DNA of 64,000 bases from positions 48,396,335-48,460,334 of the forward strand of contig JAHLJT010003656.1 of NCBI GenBank assembly GCA_031308135.1, in the 5' to 3' direction. The position numbers were made by a program, and so were the translations under genes. This document shows positions 1-11,466 of the stretch, one piece after another (positions within the stretch are counted from its first letter, which is position 1; the number at the start of each line of letters is the position of its first letter). Source of the stretch: Acheta domesticus (lineage: Eukaryota > Arthropoda > Insecta > Orthoptera > Gryllidae). The notes beneath the pieces were generated by a model. That model worked only from the letters and a program-made list of their open reading frames with translations. It was not told where the DNA came from and did not search any database.

Positions 1-432
1 TTGCATTGCGGACGCATATTGCGTTTTACTGCAAAGTGTAAATAGTTGGTGTAGGTTCGCGACGGACCTTGGTCATTTTCCAGTTTGGCGATTTGTTAAG
101 TCACTGTTGTGACTATGTCATTTAAGCAGGCATGCTTGCTCTATGCCCTCAATATATCCGTGGGGAGAGCTGGTCGTCTTCGTCCTGTAGTAAGGACATG
201 TCGTTGGAATTGTTTTAACGTTGCCGAAGCTTCGTTTGATTGAAAGGCTTCATTGAATGATAGCCGTCCCAAGCATTGAGTGAAGGACTCGATATCAAGT
301 TCCTTCCTCAGCACTTTCAGTCGTTTCCGAAACGACGGCGTGCAATGAGCCGCAGAACTCTATTCTGGACTAAATCAAGTGTGTCCTTGTACTTCTGTGC
401 TGCAATCCACCTTGTCGCTGCGGCGTAGGTGG
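1..432 (-). pseudogene. C-terminal fragment of a non-LTR retrotransposon ORF2
   Basis: Read on the minus strand from about 432 down to 1, the sequence encodes the segment that follows the reverse transcriptase thumb in Jockey/CR1-type ORF2 proteins: a stretch starting ATYAAATRWIAAQKY, then LDLVQNRVLRLIARR, then (after a stop and a frameshift near 320) LRKELDIESFTQCLGRLSF. The V-Q-N-x-x-L-R motif is typical of that region. No catalytic motifs are present here; they would lie upstream, where the 3' end of another LINE and a MITE now sit. The reading frame is broken, so this is a dead copy. The element continues past the left edge of the window. Clade assignment between Jockey and CR1 is not possible from this short piece. 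Confidence 0.5.
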
Positions 433-437
433 CTTAG

Positions 438-632
438 TTTAGTTAGTTTACTTTAGTTTAGTTAATGCCTTATTTTACGTGGCGAGACTCGGGCCATCAG
501 GCCCGCTCTTCCGTCTGACCACGCAAATTTCGCTACGCTCCTTTCACCTAGCGGAGAAAGAAGGTATTATCTCGGGCGACGAAAATAGGTGGCATTGTGG
601 AGGTGGCAAGGGTCGCTCCGCTAACGGGCTTC
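438..632 (-). mobile_element. 3' end of a truncated LINE: hairpin plus A-rich tandem tail
   Basis: On the minus strand this ends with a short hairpin (6-bp arms at 490-495 and 500-505 around a 4-base loop), then AATAAGG-like sequence, then a degenerate tandem tail of TAAAC/TAACT units (438-470). Hairpin plus short tandem tail is the 3' architecture of many CR1/L2-type LINEs, and the same plan recurs at 32.2 kb and 63.3 kb. It interrupts the ORF2 fragment at 1-432, which suggests it inserted into that older element. The 5' limit is uncertain; the MITE begins at 633. Confidence 0.4.
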
Positions 633-1275
633 TTAACCCTCCGGCGGGCGCGTAGCGTCACTCAGTGCCGCATTCTTGCATTTTTGTTGATTTCGTGTAA
701 ATAATTCGTGTCACAATATTGAGCTCAAACTTATTCTTTATTCATTATATTTTCAACCGAATAGCACTAAAATCACGATTTTAGTCATTGTCGATCGACC
801 GTTATTCATTAGTAATTCAAACTCTGCAACGGTTGCAGCACTCTCTACCGCACACGCTTTGTAATGTAAGTATAATACTTGCGTATTTTATCCACTAGAA
901 TTCTTACTGCTGCTTTGTTATTGAGCTTTATGACCCATATTTTGGAGGGTTAACTACTAATTCAAATTTAAATGCGTTGTTTCCGAAGAAACGTTAGAAG
1001 GTACGTTTGCACCGTATTCATTCCTCGACAATGACATTTAACACGTGCCAAGACACGGAGGAAGCGAGTGATGGATTATTTTCTTATTAATATTGTTATT
1101 TTGTATGCTATTCAGTTAGTTATTATGAAATAAAATGTATACAAACATAAGAATATTTACTTCACATTCCATAACAGAAGTAGTAACTATTGTCGTGACA
1201 ATCGAAAATGATAAGTGCGGTACTGAGTGCCGCACGCTGGTGGGAAATGATGGGACGCACCCGCCAGAGGGTTAA
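633..1275. mobile_element. TTAA-flanked piggyBac-like MITE, copy 1
   Basis: The element is bounded by TTAA at 633-636 and 1272-1275. Inside these are inverted termini that begin CCCTCCGGCGGGCGC on the left and read CCCTCTGGCGGGTGCG from the right. Subterminal inverted copies of a CAGTGCCGCA-type motif lie close to the left terminus but about 25 bp further in on the right. TTAA target choice, CCC-starting termini and unequal spacing to an internal inverted repeat are features of piggyBac elements. There is no transposase ORF; the small ORFs here are chance. A second, shorter copy lies at 38071-38619. It is therefore a non-autonomous derivative mobilised in trans. Confidence 0.72.
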
Positions 1276-2132
1276 CTCCCGCCGCCCGGAGAAGGAAGGG
1301 GAGGGGTGCGTCCCTCCATTAGCAGAATGTATCCCCAAGCTCTCTTCTGATTGGGGGGTTGCCACAACTAGTACGGGAAGAAGCAGGGTGGACAGGGGGA
1401 GGGATGGGATGGGATGGGTAGCGGGTGCGAAGTTTGCGACAAAGGGCAGAGAAGGGCGGTGATGATACAGCAGAGAGGGATGACCCGGAGCAATGGAAGA
1501 GACGTGGCGGCTAAGCAAATTAGTTACTTATATTTTACACTACAGAGATCTCATAAAACATTTCTAACTTCTAGGAGATCTAGAAGGTCGAAGGTGTTCA
1601 TTTTTGACAATGAAATTGTGGTGGAAAAAATATATCAAAGTTGCACACGTGTTATTTGCCTTTGATCGGTAACCAAATCATTATTCACAAAAGTTTGAAA
1701 GCTCACTTCTCTCACTGAGAAAAGTGCTGTCAAAGAGAATTTGCTTACCTTCTAAAACGTCCGTGCAAGATGAATTGTCCAATAATCAGGGATAAATATT
1801 ATATATGTCTTATCATTATATGAAATGTTTCAGCCCATGTCTATTTGCAAAAGTAACAATCCTAGGCTATCTACAATCCCTTGAAGCTCAACACTCATTC
1901 TTAATTATCATTGACAGGTAGAATTCATTTCTTTCCTGCTAAAAATAGAATGAGATAAATATCCGGCCCATTTCCCCCTCCCCGTGGTCACTTCCGGAAG
2001 CGAATACAAACAACTTCGCCGCGCGAGTAAGAAACGCCGTTCCCCCCGCCCGTTGGAGGCAGAGGCCAAGGCAGCGCAGCCCGCCAATACGTGCCCTCCC
2101 GTCTCAATAGAGAATTCTCAGTAGACAGACCT

Positions 2133-2133
<1 letters not shown>
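1276..2133. other. Unassigned sequence
   Basis: A GC-richer patch (1276-1470) precedes AT-rich sequence. Short ORFs on both strands show no recognisable family. I see no promoter, exon or repeat structure that I can support. Confidence 0.5.
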
Positions 2134-2184
<51 letters not shown>

Positions 2185-2210
2185 GTTGTTGTTGTTGTTG
2201 TTGTTGTTGG
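2134..2210. repeat. Trinucleotide tail (ATT)n then (GTT)n of LINE copy A
   Basis: About 17 ATT units (2134-2184) followed by about 8 GTT units (to 2209). On the minus strand it lies directly after the 3' end of the LINE at 2211-4465 and so is that element's microsatellite tail. The second copy at 9.8 kb has a pure ATT/TAA-type tail at the same junction. Confidence 0.8.
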
Positions 2211-4465
2211 TGCTTCATATCACGACTACAGATGTTATGAGTAGGCTGAGTATGAAATCTACTCCAGGTTGCAACCAGCTACCTAAGAAGCAGATCCGGT
2301 GACTGTCAGTGCCTCTACAATACTTTGCGCAAAATGTGGGCTGTTCCAAATAAAGCAATTTCTTGCACTTCCCAGTCTTTTGAATTACCAGGGAGTTTAG
2401 ACAAGTTCTCACTCAAATATTGCGGAACAAATCCAGAGCTCCGATAACTATCGGGACGACCTGTGCTTTTACGCCCCACATTCGGCTGATCTCGATTTCC
2501 AAACTCTTGTATTTAAGGACGTTTCTCTGCCTCCTTGGTAAAGACACTTTGATCGCAAGGTACAGCAACATCGATAAGTAAACACGATTTTTTCGCCAAA
2601 TCCCGAATATCTATATCCGGTTTGTTTTGCCGCTATCGTGCGATCCGTTTGAATTTGTTGGCCGTACAATATCGTACACAATCCAACAGACGTCACCGGT
2701 TTTGGTGAGTGTTCGTACCACTTGGGGCATTTGTTTGGAACTTCGAGGGCGGTACAGATCTGCCAGTGGAGGTAGCTACACACCCTGTCATGTCTTTTCA
2801 GGTATTCGGTCTTTGCTAGGATTGGACAAGCTGAGACAATATGATCAATGGTTTCTACTTGCTCCTCTCAAATGCGGCATTTATCATCTTGGAAGATTTT
2901 GAGAACCGCTTTATCATAATGTCGTGTTCTCAAGGCCTGATCTTGGGCAGCTATTACAAGTGCTTCCGATTCTGGCTTCATTCTTCCCCTTTTAAGCCAC
3001 ATAAACGATGATCTTTATTGATCTGCACCTTGTCCATTCTTTTTAGGTATTGTCCGTGCAGTGGTTTGTCTCTCCACGATTTCTTTAACTTTTTTTTGTG
3101 TCTCAAATTTCATGTCAAGTAGCGTCAGAAGTTCAGTGTCTCTGTCATTCTGGGTGTCTTGCATAGTCTTGTTCGCAATGCTTCTTGCTACACTTACAAT
3201 GCCTCTGTTTCCCATTCTTCGGTCAGATTTCATGACCTGACTCATTAGAGGGTCATCTTGATGACTGACTACATACTTCCCCAACCCGACTATTGCGTTG
3301 TGCCAGGAGGCTTCAATTTGTCTGAGGCCTCTTCCTCGTTCCTTACGTGACACATAAAGTCTATGTATATCAGCTCGAGGGTGGGAAACATGATGCACTG
3401 TTAGCAGTTTTCTGGTTTTTCGATCCATGGTGCGAATTTCTTGCTCAGTCCAGTCCACTAGTCCAAAACTGTATTCGGCTACAGGTACCGCCAAATCTAC
3501 CTATTGCAGATATTTTATTCCTGGAATTCAGAGCGGACTGCAGGACCAGTCTCACTCTCCCTATAATACTCCCTACGAATTCTCTCTTTCATTCTGTCGT
3601 TCGAGATGGTTTCACATTCTTCAATGCCCAGATATTTGTAAGTTTTACCTCGCTCAAGATCTTGAATTACAGCGTGCGTATCAATTTCAATGTTCTCAGA
3701 CGTGAGTTTCCCTCTTTTTAAATTGATTTTTGCACACTTATCAAGACCAAACTTCATGCAGATGTCATTGCTAAAGTCATTCACGACAGACAACATTTGG
3801 GGAGAGAATCGCTTCATTCTTAGCAAACACTTTCAGACCATCCATGTAAAACAAATGTGATATTGGCCTTTCATCACCATGGAGCTTAAAACCAAAGTCA
3901 GCTTGCGACAACTGTCTCGATAGTGGGATAAAACTAATGCAAAACAGCAGAGGGGATAGTGAATCTCCTTGAAAAAATATCCCTCTTGATCTGAATACTT
4001 CTGGTTTCTACTGCTTCCTTTCCCCCCGTATTAGGAACCTGGTACTCCACGACTTCATACTAGACTTGCAGAATTCAATAAGTCTAGGATGAAATCGATA
4101 GATCTCTAGGGTCTTCAAAATCCAATCATGTGGTACACTATCAAAGGCCTTTTGGTAGTCAATCCACGCCATGCTCAAATTACGTTTGCGTTTCTTTGCA
4201 TCATTCAAAATTACTTTATTCAGTAGTAAGATTTCCTTACAGCCATAAGAGTCTTTACGACATCCTTTCTGTTCATCTGGCATTAGATGATTCTTATCTA
4301 GATGTCTGTACGTTTTGTCAGCTATGGCTGCAGTGATAACTTTGTACAGTACTGGCAGACAAGTAATTTGCCTGTAGTTCTTCGCCAAAGAGCTGTCTCC
4401 CGCTTTGGGTAACAAATACGTGATGCCGCGTGTGAGCCATTCCGGGAGTTCCCTTTGGGTTTTCT
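2211..4465 (-). pseudogene. Non-LTR retrotransposon with restriction-like endonuclease, copy A (decayed)
   Basis: Minus-strand reading gives, in order: a reverse transcriptase start (LLPKAGDSSLAKNYRQITCL, near 4340-4415), the motif A region WIDYQKAFDSVPHDW (about 4130-4170), a catalytic box reading YMDG rather than YMDD (about 3838-3858), the thumb with YKYLGIEE and TMDRKTRKLLT (3300-3660), a zinc knuckle whose second Cys is replaced by an opal stop (2868-2870), and a C-terminal endonuclease with TDRTIAAK and, after a one-base frameshift near 2620, a PD...D...K-like core. Reverse transcriptase followed by zinc knuckle and restriction-like endonuclease defines the R2/R4/NeSL-type LINEs; the clade is unresolved. 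The copy is 5' truncated near 4465 beside a TTA microsatellite. Stops and frameshifts make it inactive. Confidence 0.85.
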
Positions 4466-4485
4466 AAAATTTTATTAACAGCCTT

Positions 4486-4503
4486 TTATTATTATTATTA
4501 TTA

Positions 4504-4545
<42 letters not shown>

Positions 4546-4606
4546 ATTATTATTATATTACTATTATTATTATTATTATCATTATTATTATTATTACTAT
4601 TTTTGT
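4486..4606. repeat. (TTA)n microsatellite, interrupted
   Basis: About 120 bp of TTA units with single-base interruptions. It abuts the 5'-truncated end of LINE copy A; it may be the older microsatellite target or another LINE tail. Confidence 0.85.
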
Positions 4607-5868
4607 ACAGAAGGCGCTTAATGTAAATGTGCATATGAATGATCACCTTCTTTACTCTTACATTCATTGATGTAATTGCTTGTCAATTTTCTATTTATCC
4701 TTTTTTCATAGTGTTTTGGACAGTCCTTTACAATTATCATTATATACTGTACTGTGTTTTCAAGAATTTAGAGATTAATATGAATGCTGCTTTACAAGAA
4801 CTGTATACTGTCACAATGCTATACGTATCTTTCTTTTCTCCCAGAAAAGAGTATTGGTTGACACATAAGTCCACTAAATTTCACGTACGTTCCAGATTAG
4901 TCTGAGTGTGTAAAATGATCTGATTCGATTATCATGTCCACCAGTTTCAAAAAAATCTCCCGAAATATTTCTCCGTTTTCCATGGGACAAACCTTCCCCG
5001 AAACCAGAACCAAAAATTCAAATTGCCTACACCGCCGTAAGCGAAGCGAGATATGCAATGATCAGCTGGACATCGGTTCGTATCGTTATCTCGAAACGAC
5101 GCGATCGTCAATCCCCAAGCGACCAAATTTCCCAGCAAAAGTTTACGCGCCAAATGTTTGTCCGAATGGGCGCCGACGGCGCGAGGCCAGCGAGCGTGGA
5201 GCGTTTTTATGCGGACGCGCCGGGAGATGGGGAGCGTAATTCCCGATCTGAAAATCCGCGCAGTTTGCTTTTTCGGGGCCGTTTTCGTTAGGGGAATGTC
5301 GCCGACCAGTAGATGCTTCATTACGCATGCGAGCTCTCTGCGACGCGGGTTGGGAGCGGGAGGGCTGCGGGCCTTCTGCCGAAGTCAATCGTTGTGATAA
5401 AGTTTTTAGAATCAAACGCGGGTACGGGTCTAAGGTTGGTCGGTTACCAAAACCAATGCGGATAATAAAACAAATATGAACATCAAGTTTTTGTTCAAAC
5501 GTACAGTTTTCAGGTATATTCAAAATAAATAATTGATGGATTGAGATAATAATAGTTGTTTATGCAAATAGTTTTGAATGTTTATTGCATGATTATATGT
5601 TTTGAAAATGCGAGTTAGAAGCGAGTTTTCAAATTGGAACAAATGCAATAAAGCAACATTACAAACGAGTTGCATAAGCTATTTTTTGTGTAACAGCATT
5701 ATAAATCAAGTCTTAATTTTCATCACCATCAGAATGAAAACTTAATTTTCAAAAAAAAACTCTCTTGTGACGACTCGGGTATTTGATCTCTGGGCGACAA
5801 AAGAGTGGTCGGCTGTTCCGTTCATCTTTACTTCCCTCCGATTCTCTCGCTGCGATTGGCTGAACGGT
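4607..5868. other. Unassigned; CpG-rich patch at about 5030-5400
   Basis: AT-rich sequence surrounds a CpG-rich patch of about 370 bp (5030-5400). Overlapping ORFs occur on both strands in this patch, as expected for stop-poor GC-rich DNA. A CpG-rich patch can mark a promoter, but I see no exon or splice pattern next to it, so no gene is called. Confidence 0.35.
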
Positions 5869-5945
5869 TATGACGCCATCATTCGTGCCGTAAAACGTTA
5901 ATACGTCATCATTTGTGGCGTAAACGCCCTTTTATAAACAATTTC
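5869..5945 (+). repeat. Imperfect 26-29-bp tandem duplication followed by a TATA-like box
   Basis: Two near copies of a unit with core TCATCATTTGTGGCGTAAA (5869-5897 and 5901-5926) lie directly upstream of CTTTTATAAACAA. A reversed CCAAT motif (ATTGG) lies at about 5854-5858. The arrangement resembles a small promoter, but no downstream ORF supports it. It could also be part of an unrecognised transposon end. Confidence 0.25.
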
Positions 5946-6215
5946 TTGCAACAAAAAAAGGTCATTCATAATGCCTACAAAAAATAATTTACTTTTCAGT
6001 TCATGATAGAAACATTGTATTGACCTTAGTGCTTTAGAAACTGGAATATGTTACTTTGCATTACGCAGCCGGAAAAAAACGCTACCGTTCGAGTTCCATA
6101 AAGAAGTTACAGCCATATGAAAACAGTTGAGTATTGTGTAGTAAACGAAACACTGGGCTCCATGAATCAATGTGGCTACCACCTTGCTTGTTGAGAAGTA
6201 TTCCAAGGGTATATA

Positions 6216-7078
6216 GAGTAATCCCTCAACATTCGCGAGAGTTAGGTTCCCGAAAAGCATCGCGAATATCAAATCCGCGAATGTTTAGGCTATCTTTTAA
6301 TGAAAAAAACGTAGGTTAGGTTCCCAGATATCGAAAAACTTTTTAAAAAAGAAAGAAAAAATGACAAACGATCCGAATAGAACTGAGTAAGCAGTACTAC
6401 AAACAGAATTCACAACTAACATCTCAAAGAGAAGGAATAAAACAGTACTTGAAACTCATTTCAAAATTGAGTGAATGGATACGGGATTTGTTTAATTTTT
6501 TGTTTCATCACCCTCCTCATTCTAATTTCCAAATGTGGAAGAGTTCCATTTTCGTATCATATTCAAACGCCCTTTCCACCAGAGCTTGTTGAAGTTTTAG
6601 AAAGCCATTGAATTAACAGTTCTGCCATTAAAGTTGCTCCAGGACGCAGTTTCGCTTCCGTTCATTATTACGTTTTGGGAGGTTTTCTTCACTGATGATT
6701 TCCCGAAGCTCCTTTACAATGAGTTCATTATAATGAGAGTTGCACAGATCCTGAATGGCGTTTCTGCTCATTTGGCCAAAACACTTACCACCAATTTGAT
6801 GCAACTGAATCATTTTACAATTGCATTATTCTATAAATATGAATTGGCATTTCATCTTTGAAATTTTTGCAAAACGTAAAACTTCGAGCTCCGGTATCTT
6901 CCGAGTTCGTTTCTTAGATGACGCTGATAAAGGAAATGAAATGTGCTTGCTATAATGTACGACTAAAAGGTGCACTCGCGAATGTTGAAGTCGCGAATGT
7001 TAAAACTTGTAGCAGTTCTCTAATCGCGAATGTTCGGAACTCGCGAATAGTGAATTCGCAGATGTCGAGGGATTACTG
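6216..7078. mobile_element. Degenerate pogo/Tigger-like DNA transposon
   Basis: The ends are inverted: AGTAATCCCTCAACATTCGC on the left and, read from the right, AGTAATCCCTCGACATCTGC. Both ends are flanked by TA (6214-6215 and 7079-7080), the target of the Tc1/mariner/pogo superfamily. Both subterminal regions carry repeated TCGCGAATGTT motifs in opposite orientation. Internal minus-strand sequence (about 6550-6830) contains a short ORF and the broken reading LVERAFEYDTKMELFHIW, which could be the end of a transposase, but I recognise no DDE motif. At about 863 bp the element is far shorter than an autonomous pogo element and is non-functional. Confidence 0.55.
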
Positions 7079-7080
7079 TA

Positions 7081-8972
7081 TTTGTACGTTTCCATAAATT
7101 TGTACCATTAAAATGTGTATGTAGGACGTAACTCCTACCAATGTATCTCAGTACTCATTTCAAAATTCCGAACTCTGGTTCTTTCGGCTCCTTATTTCAT
7201 TCGTGCACCACACACTCACTTTCTGTTCTAGTTTTGTAAGTAAATATGTATCCATTGTGATTCGAATATCTCTAGAACTAGAAAGCGCATTTTTACAGAA
7301 TTCGGACTCGACATGTTTTCGTCTTATCAGTCATTTCCTATGTAAAGTTGAGCAAAAGATCTCCGCACCGGCGGTGTCTTGTTCGGTTACGAAGAACATT
7401 GAGGGCGCACTTTCCCACACACGGAGGGCGCACTTTACGGAGTTCCTGTTCTGATTGAGGGAAATTAATGGGTAGGGCACACGGTTAATGGCCCGTTTTC
7501 TACAGGGTACACATGCTCAGCATTCATCTGGAAATTATGTCTGGATAGGAAATTCCCGACCCGAGGAGTCCACCTATGTAGATCTCTCGGTCAAGTTTCA
7601 TCCTTCTCAGTACTTTAAGCAAATATCTGGTACTCGCACCGAATCAAACCCGGAGAAGGTTAATAAGGTGGACCTTCTCCATATAGACAATATGTTTGCA
7701 CCGTAATATTTGTTTTGTTTTCGCACACCAAACTACCAAACACCAAACTACTTGGTGCTTGGAGTTGCCATTTTCTTCACTTTACACGATTCAGACGCAT
7801 TCTCGCGATAATATACACGACGATTAGCGCGGGAATATAAATTATTTGGGTGCGTCTAGTATATTGTAGAATTTCATTATCATTTATTTTGCAGTTTATC
7901 TCCTGCCTAATCTTAAAATGGGAGAAGTTTGACAGGCACTCCTGTATATTTGTAAAATAAATAAGTTTATAATAATAGATTGACTTGCATCTGTTTTCTA
8001 GAAACACGTGCACATCTGAAGAAAGTTGAAAACCACCTCATAAAAATTTGTGGAAACAAAACTTAAAACATTCTTCACTGACACCTTGCCCATCTCACTT
8101 ACCGTAACCAAAGACTGCAAAGACTGCATTTTTCACCAGGTTTTCAATCGAGCGATGTGAGCACATATGCAGAATCTTGAATGTAAACTTAACTATATTG
8201 TTTTCCTCTTCGCCCTCTCAAAACAACGACCGGATGCAATAGTCCTGTGCCTTCTGACATACTAGCTAAAAGTGTAAAGGGATTAAATACCAAGATGCTG
8301 TTGGGGAAACCTGACAGCGGGATACAATCGACTTGTGACTCCTTTCGGTTCAGATTCATCTTCAGTAGTACTGTTCTAATGCTTTCCTGTTTCGCCTCAG
8401 AGTTGCAACCGCGTTCCTGTAGCGTGCTTCCCCAGGGCTTCCTGCCCATTTCCCTTGCGCCGTGTGGCGGGGGCGTGGGCTGAGGTGAAACCGATTAGTC
8501 TGTCATTACAATCTTCGCCCCGGGGCTGCGCGCCAATGAAGGGGGTCTCGGAATCGATTCCCCTTCAATGAGCACCAATTACCGATGGCAACAAGCTCCC
8601 GCTCGACTCCCGCTCCGCCCTGGCTTGAAGAGAAGGCGTTACATCACTACATCAGCAGGTTGACATTGCTATCCCTTCTCCGTTTTAAACTCTCGGAAAT
8701 TGATGCAACTTCCGTTTTGCGAGTTGATTTTACAGGGAAACATGAGAATAATTTTAAAGTTCTCTCCTATAACGCAGTAATCAGCTTTGTTTCTCCGTTT
8801 TGTTGAACTATTTTTCAATTTTAAATTTATGCATAGACACTTTTCACTTTCTATGTGAAATTTACTTACGCAATGTATAACAATTTTTGGAGTATTTGTT
8901 GATTGTCATCATTTTACCTACTCAAAGAAGAGGTATTTCCAAAACAATATATTTTCATTCTTTTACTGATTT
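7081..8972. other. Unassigned sequence
   Basis: Mixed AT-rich sequence. The short ORFs (for example around 7488-7706 and 8189-8483) have no recognisable domain or codon signature. A short inverted repeat around 7735-7765 (ACCAAACTACTTGGT) is visible. Nothing else is supported. Confidence 0.4.
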
Positions 8973-9034
8973 GATATATATTCATATATATATATATACC
9001 ATATATATATAATATATATATAATATATATATAT
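8973..9034. repeat. (AT)n microsatellite
   Basis: Interrupted AT dinucleotide tract of about 60 bp. Confidence 0.9.
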
Positions 9035-9766
9035 GAAGAAAAATTAGTCCACAAAATTGAATATTTGCAATTTTTGAAAATTTATTTAAATTTAAAAATT
9101 TAATTAAATTAAAGTTAAAAATTAAATTTTTCAACTTAATTGAATCTTGTATCATCTTTCCAAGCTTTATTTACGCTCTTCGATGAAAGAGTTTATGAAG
9201 GAAATATTTGTAATTTTTGAGAAATTGTGAAAGTATTGTTGAGACTCACCAAACGTTTCACTAAAAATCAAAATATGTTTCACATTCGCAGGACTGTTCT
9301 GTTGTGTGTAGCACCACTAGTTTACTTTTCTGCCTTAGTACATACTTACTGTTAAAGTAAAATTATTGGAGAGTGAAATACACTTACAAAGGTGGCATAC
9401 GTCCGATTTTCACTGTTAACTCTGAAAGTTTGCAAATTGCAAATGTTTGAATTTTTTGGCCTGTTTCTACTATTACTATATTTTAAAATAGTGATTTTTT
9501 TCTTGAAATGAAATTTGTTCTCCATAATTAGTTCTTTCATTAAAGTCATGTACATTTTATCAGTTTCAATAGTTTTCAAGTAGTATTGAGTGAAATATGT
9601 GCAATATTAAAAAATGTCGTGTTTTTTTGCCTATTGGTCGACGAATTTATTGCATTTTTTAATGTTGTTCCGAAGGTTTTAATAAAGTGGTAAATATCAT
9701 TTGTTGAATTTAGGTTTTTAAGATAATTATCCTGTTGCATTATTTGGTCCTGAAATAAGTCCCAAC

Positions 9767-9770
<4 letters not shown>
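9035..9770. other. Unassigned AT-rich sequence
   Basis: Very AT-rich, with runs of ATTTAAATTT type. No ORF with family resemblance and no repeat boundary that I can define. Confidence 0.4.

Positions 9771-9823
<53 letters not shown>
9771..9823. repeat. (TTA)n tail of LINE copy B
   Basis: About 17 uninterrupted TTA units lying immediately after the minus-strand 3' terminus of LINE copy B. Confidence 0.85.
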
Positions 9824-11165
9824 GCTCCATATCACGACTACAGATGTTATGAGTCGGCTGAGTATAAACTCTACTCCAGGTTGCAACCAGCTACCTAAGG
9901 AGCAGATCTAAGGGCTGTCGGTGTCTCTACAATACTTTGCGCAAAATGTGAGCTGTGCCAAATAAAGCAATTTCTTGCACTTACCAGTCCTTTGAATGAC
10001 CTGGAAGTTCAGCCAAGTTCTTACACAAATTTTGCGGAACAAATCCCAGAGCTCCGACAACTATTGATGCGACCTGTGCTTTTACGTCCCACATTCCACT
10101 GATCTCAATTTCCAAACTCTTGTATTTAAGACGTTTCTCTGTCTCCTTGGTTACGACATTTTGATCGCAAGGCACAGCAACATCCACAAGTAGACCCGAT
10201 TTTTTCTCAAAATCCCAGATAACAATATCCGGTTGTTTGCTGCTATCGTGCGATCAGTTTGAATTTGTTGGTCGTACAATATCGTACACAATCCAACAGA
10301 CGTCACCGGTTTCGGTGAGTGTTCGTACCACTTGGGGCATGTGTTTGGAACTTCGAGTGCGGTACAGATCTGCCAGTGGAGGTAACTGCACACCCTGTCG
10401 TGTCTTTTCGAGTATTCGGTCTTTGCTAGAATTGGACAAGCTGAGACAATATGATCAATGGTTTTCTACTTGCTCCTGGCAAATTTGGCATTTGTCATCT
10501 TGGGAAGTTTTGAGAACCGCTTTATCATAATGTCGTGTTCTCAACGCTTGATCTTGAGCAGCTACTAGAACTGCTTCCGATTCTGGCTTCATTCTTCCCC
10601 TTTTAAGCCACATAAATGATTGATCTTTATTGATCCGCACCTTGTCCATTCTTTTTAGATATTGTCCATGGAGGGGTTTGTCCCTCCACGACTTCTTTAA
10701 CATTTTTTGTGTCTCACATTTCATGTTTAGTAGTACGAGAAGTTCAATGTCTGTGTTATTTAACGTGTCTTGCATAGTTTTCTTTGCGATGCTTTTTGCT
10801 ACACTAACAATGCCTCTGTATCTCATTCTTCGGTCAGATTTCATGACCTGCCTCATTAGAGGGTCATCTTGATGACTGACTACATACTTTCCCATTCAAC
10901 TATTGCATTGTGCCAGGAGGTTTCAATTTGCCTGAGGCCTCTTCCTCCTTCCTTACGTGACATTACACGTCTATGTACATAAGCTCGAGGGTGGGCGACA
11001 TGATGCGTTGTTAGCAGTTTTCTGGTTTTTCGATCCATGATGCGGATTTCTTGCTCAGTCCAGTCCACTAGTCCGGAACTGTACTCGACTACAGTCACCG
11101 CCAGACTACCAATTGCAGATATTTTATTCCTGGAGTTTAGAGCAGACTGCAGGACAAGTCTCACT
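9824..11165 (-). pseudogene. Non-LTR retrotransposon with restriction-like endonuclease, copy B (decayed, 5' truncated)
   Basis: This is the same family as 2211-4465 and closely similar along its length, both copies sharing the 3' terminal sequence CATAACATCTGTAGTCGTGA. Minus-strand reading gives the thumb region (WTEQEIRIMDRKTRKLLTTH, about 11020-11070), a zinc knuckle starting CQICQEQVEN (frameshifted straight after), and the C-terminal endonuclease with KQPDIVIWDFEKKSGLLVDV and KETEKRLKYKSLEIEISGMW, reached through a one-base deletion near 10240. The RT palm is absent because the copy is truncated near 11165, at the thumb. That truncation is typical of incomplete target-primed reverse transcription. 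The frameshifts mean it is dead. Confidence 0.85.
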
Positions 11166-11466
11166 GGACAACACTCAAGTAATTTCGACTGGAAAACACT
11201 CAAGTAATTTCATCGGGGCGCACAATAATAAATTGATAGGAATATATAATAATACTTTAAAAACTAAGCATTGGTTTACAGAAACACAGCGAATTTGCAT
11301 GGTTCTTGTCACAATGCAACTCTGAATAGTATTGTCTTGCAAGACAATTGTCTCCTCTGCTCCTCCGCCGTCACTCATTTTTCTTCTTCAAAACGTGTTC
11401 ACGGAAATAGTGTACAGCGCGTCGCGGGTGCGCCTTCGACTGGAAAACACTCAAGTAATTTCATCG
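11161..11466. repeat. 32-bp direct repeats flanking a 219-bp segment
   Basis: A 32-bp sequence with core GACTGGAAAACACTCAAGTA is identical at 11184-11215 and 11435-11466. A third, partial copy with one mismatch in the core lies just before the first (11161-11186), so the left side is a short tandem. The enclosed 11216-11434 segment has no recognisable coding potential. The repeats are longer than usual target-site duplications. They may be solo fragments of a repeat family or a local duplication. Confidence 0.6.

Noticed and set aside
1988..2218. Poly-Asn/poly-Gln ORF
   Set aside because: It translates the trinucleotide tail of a LINE.
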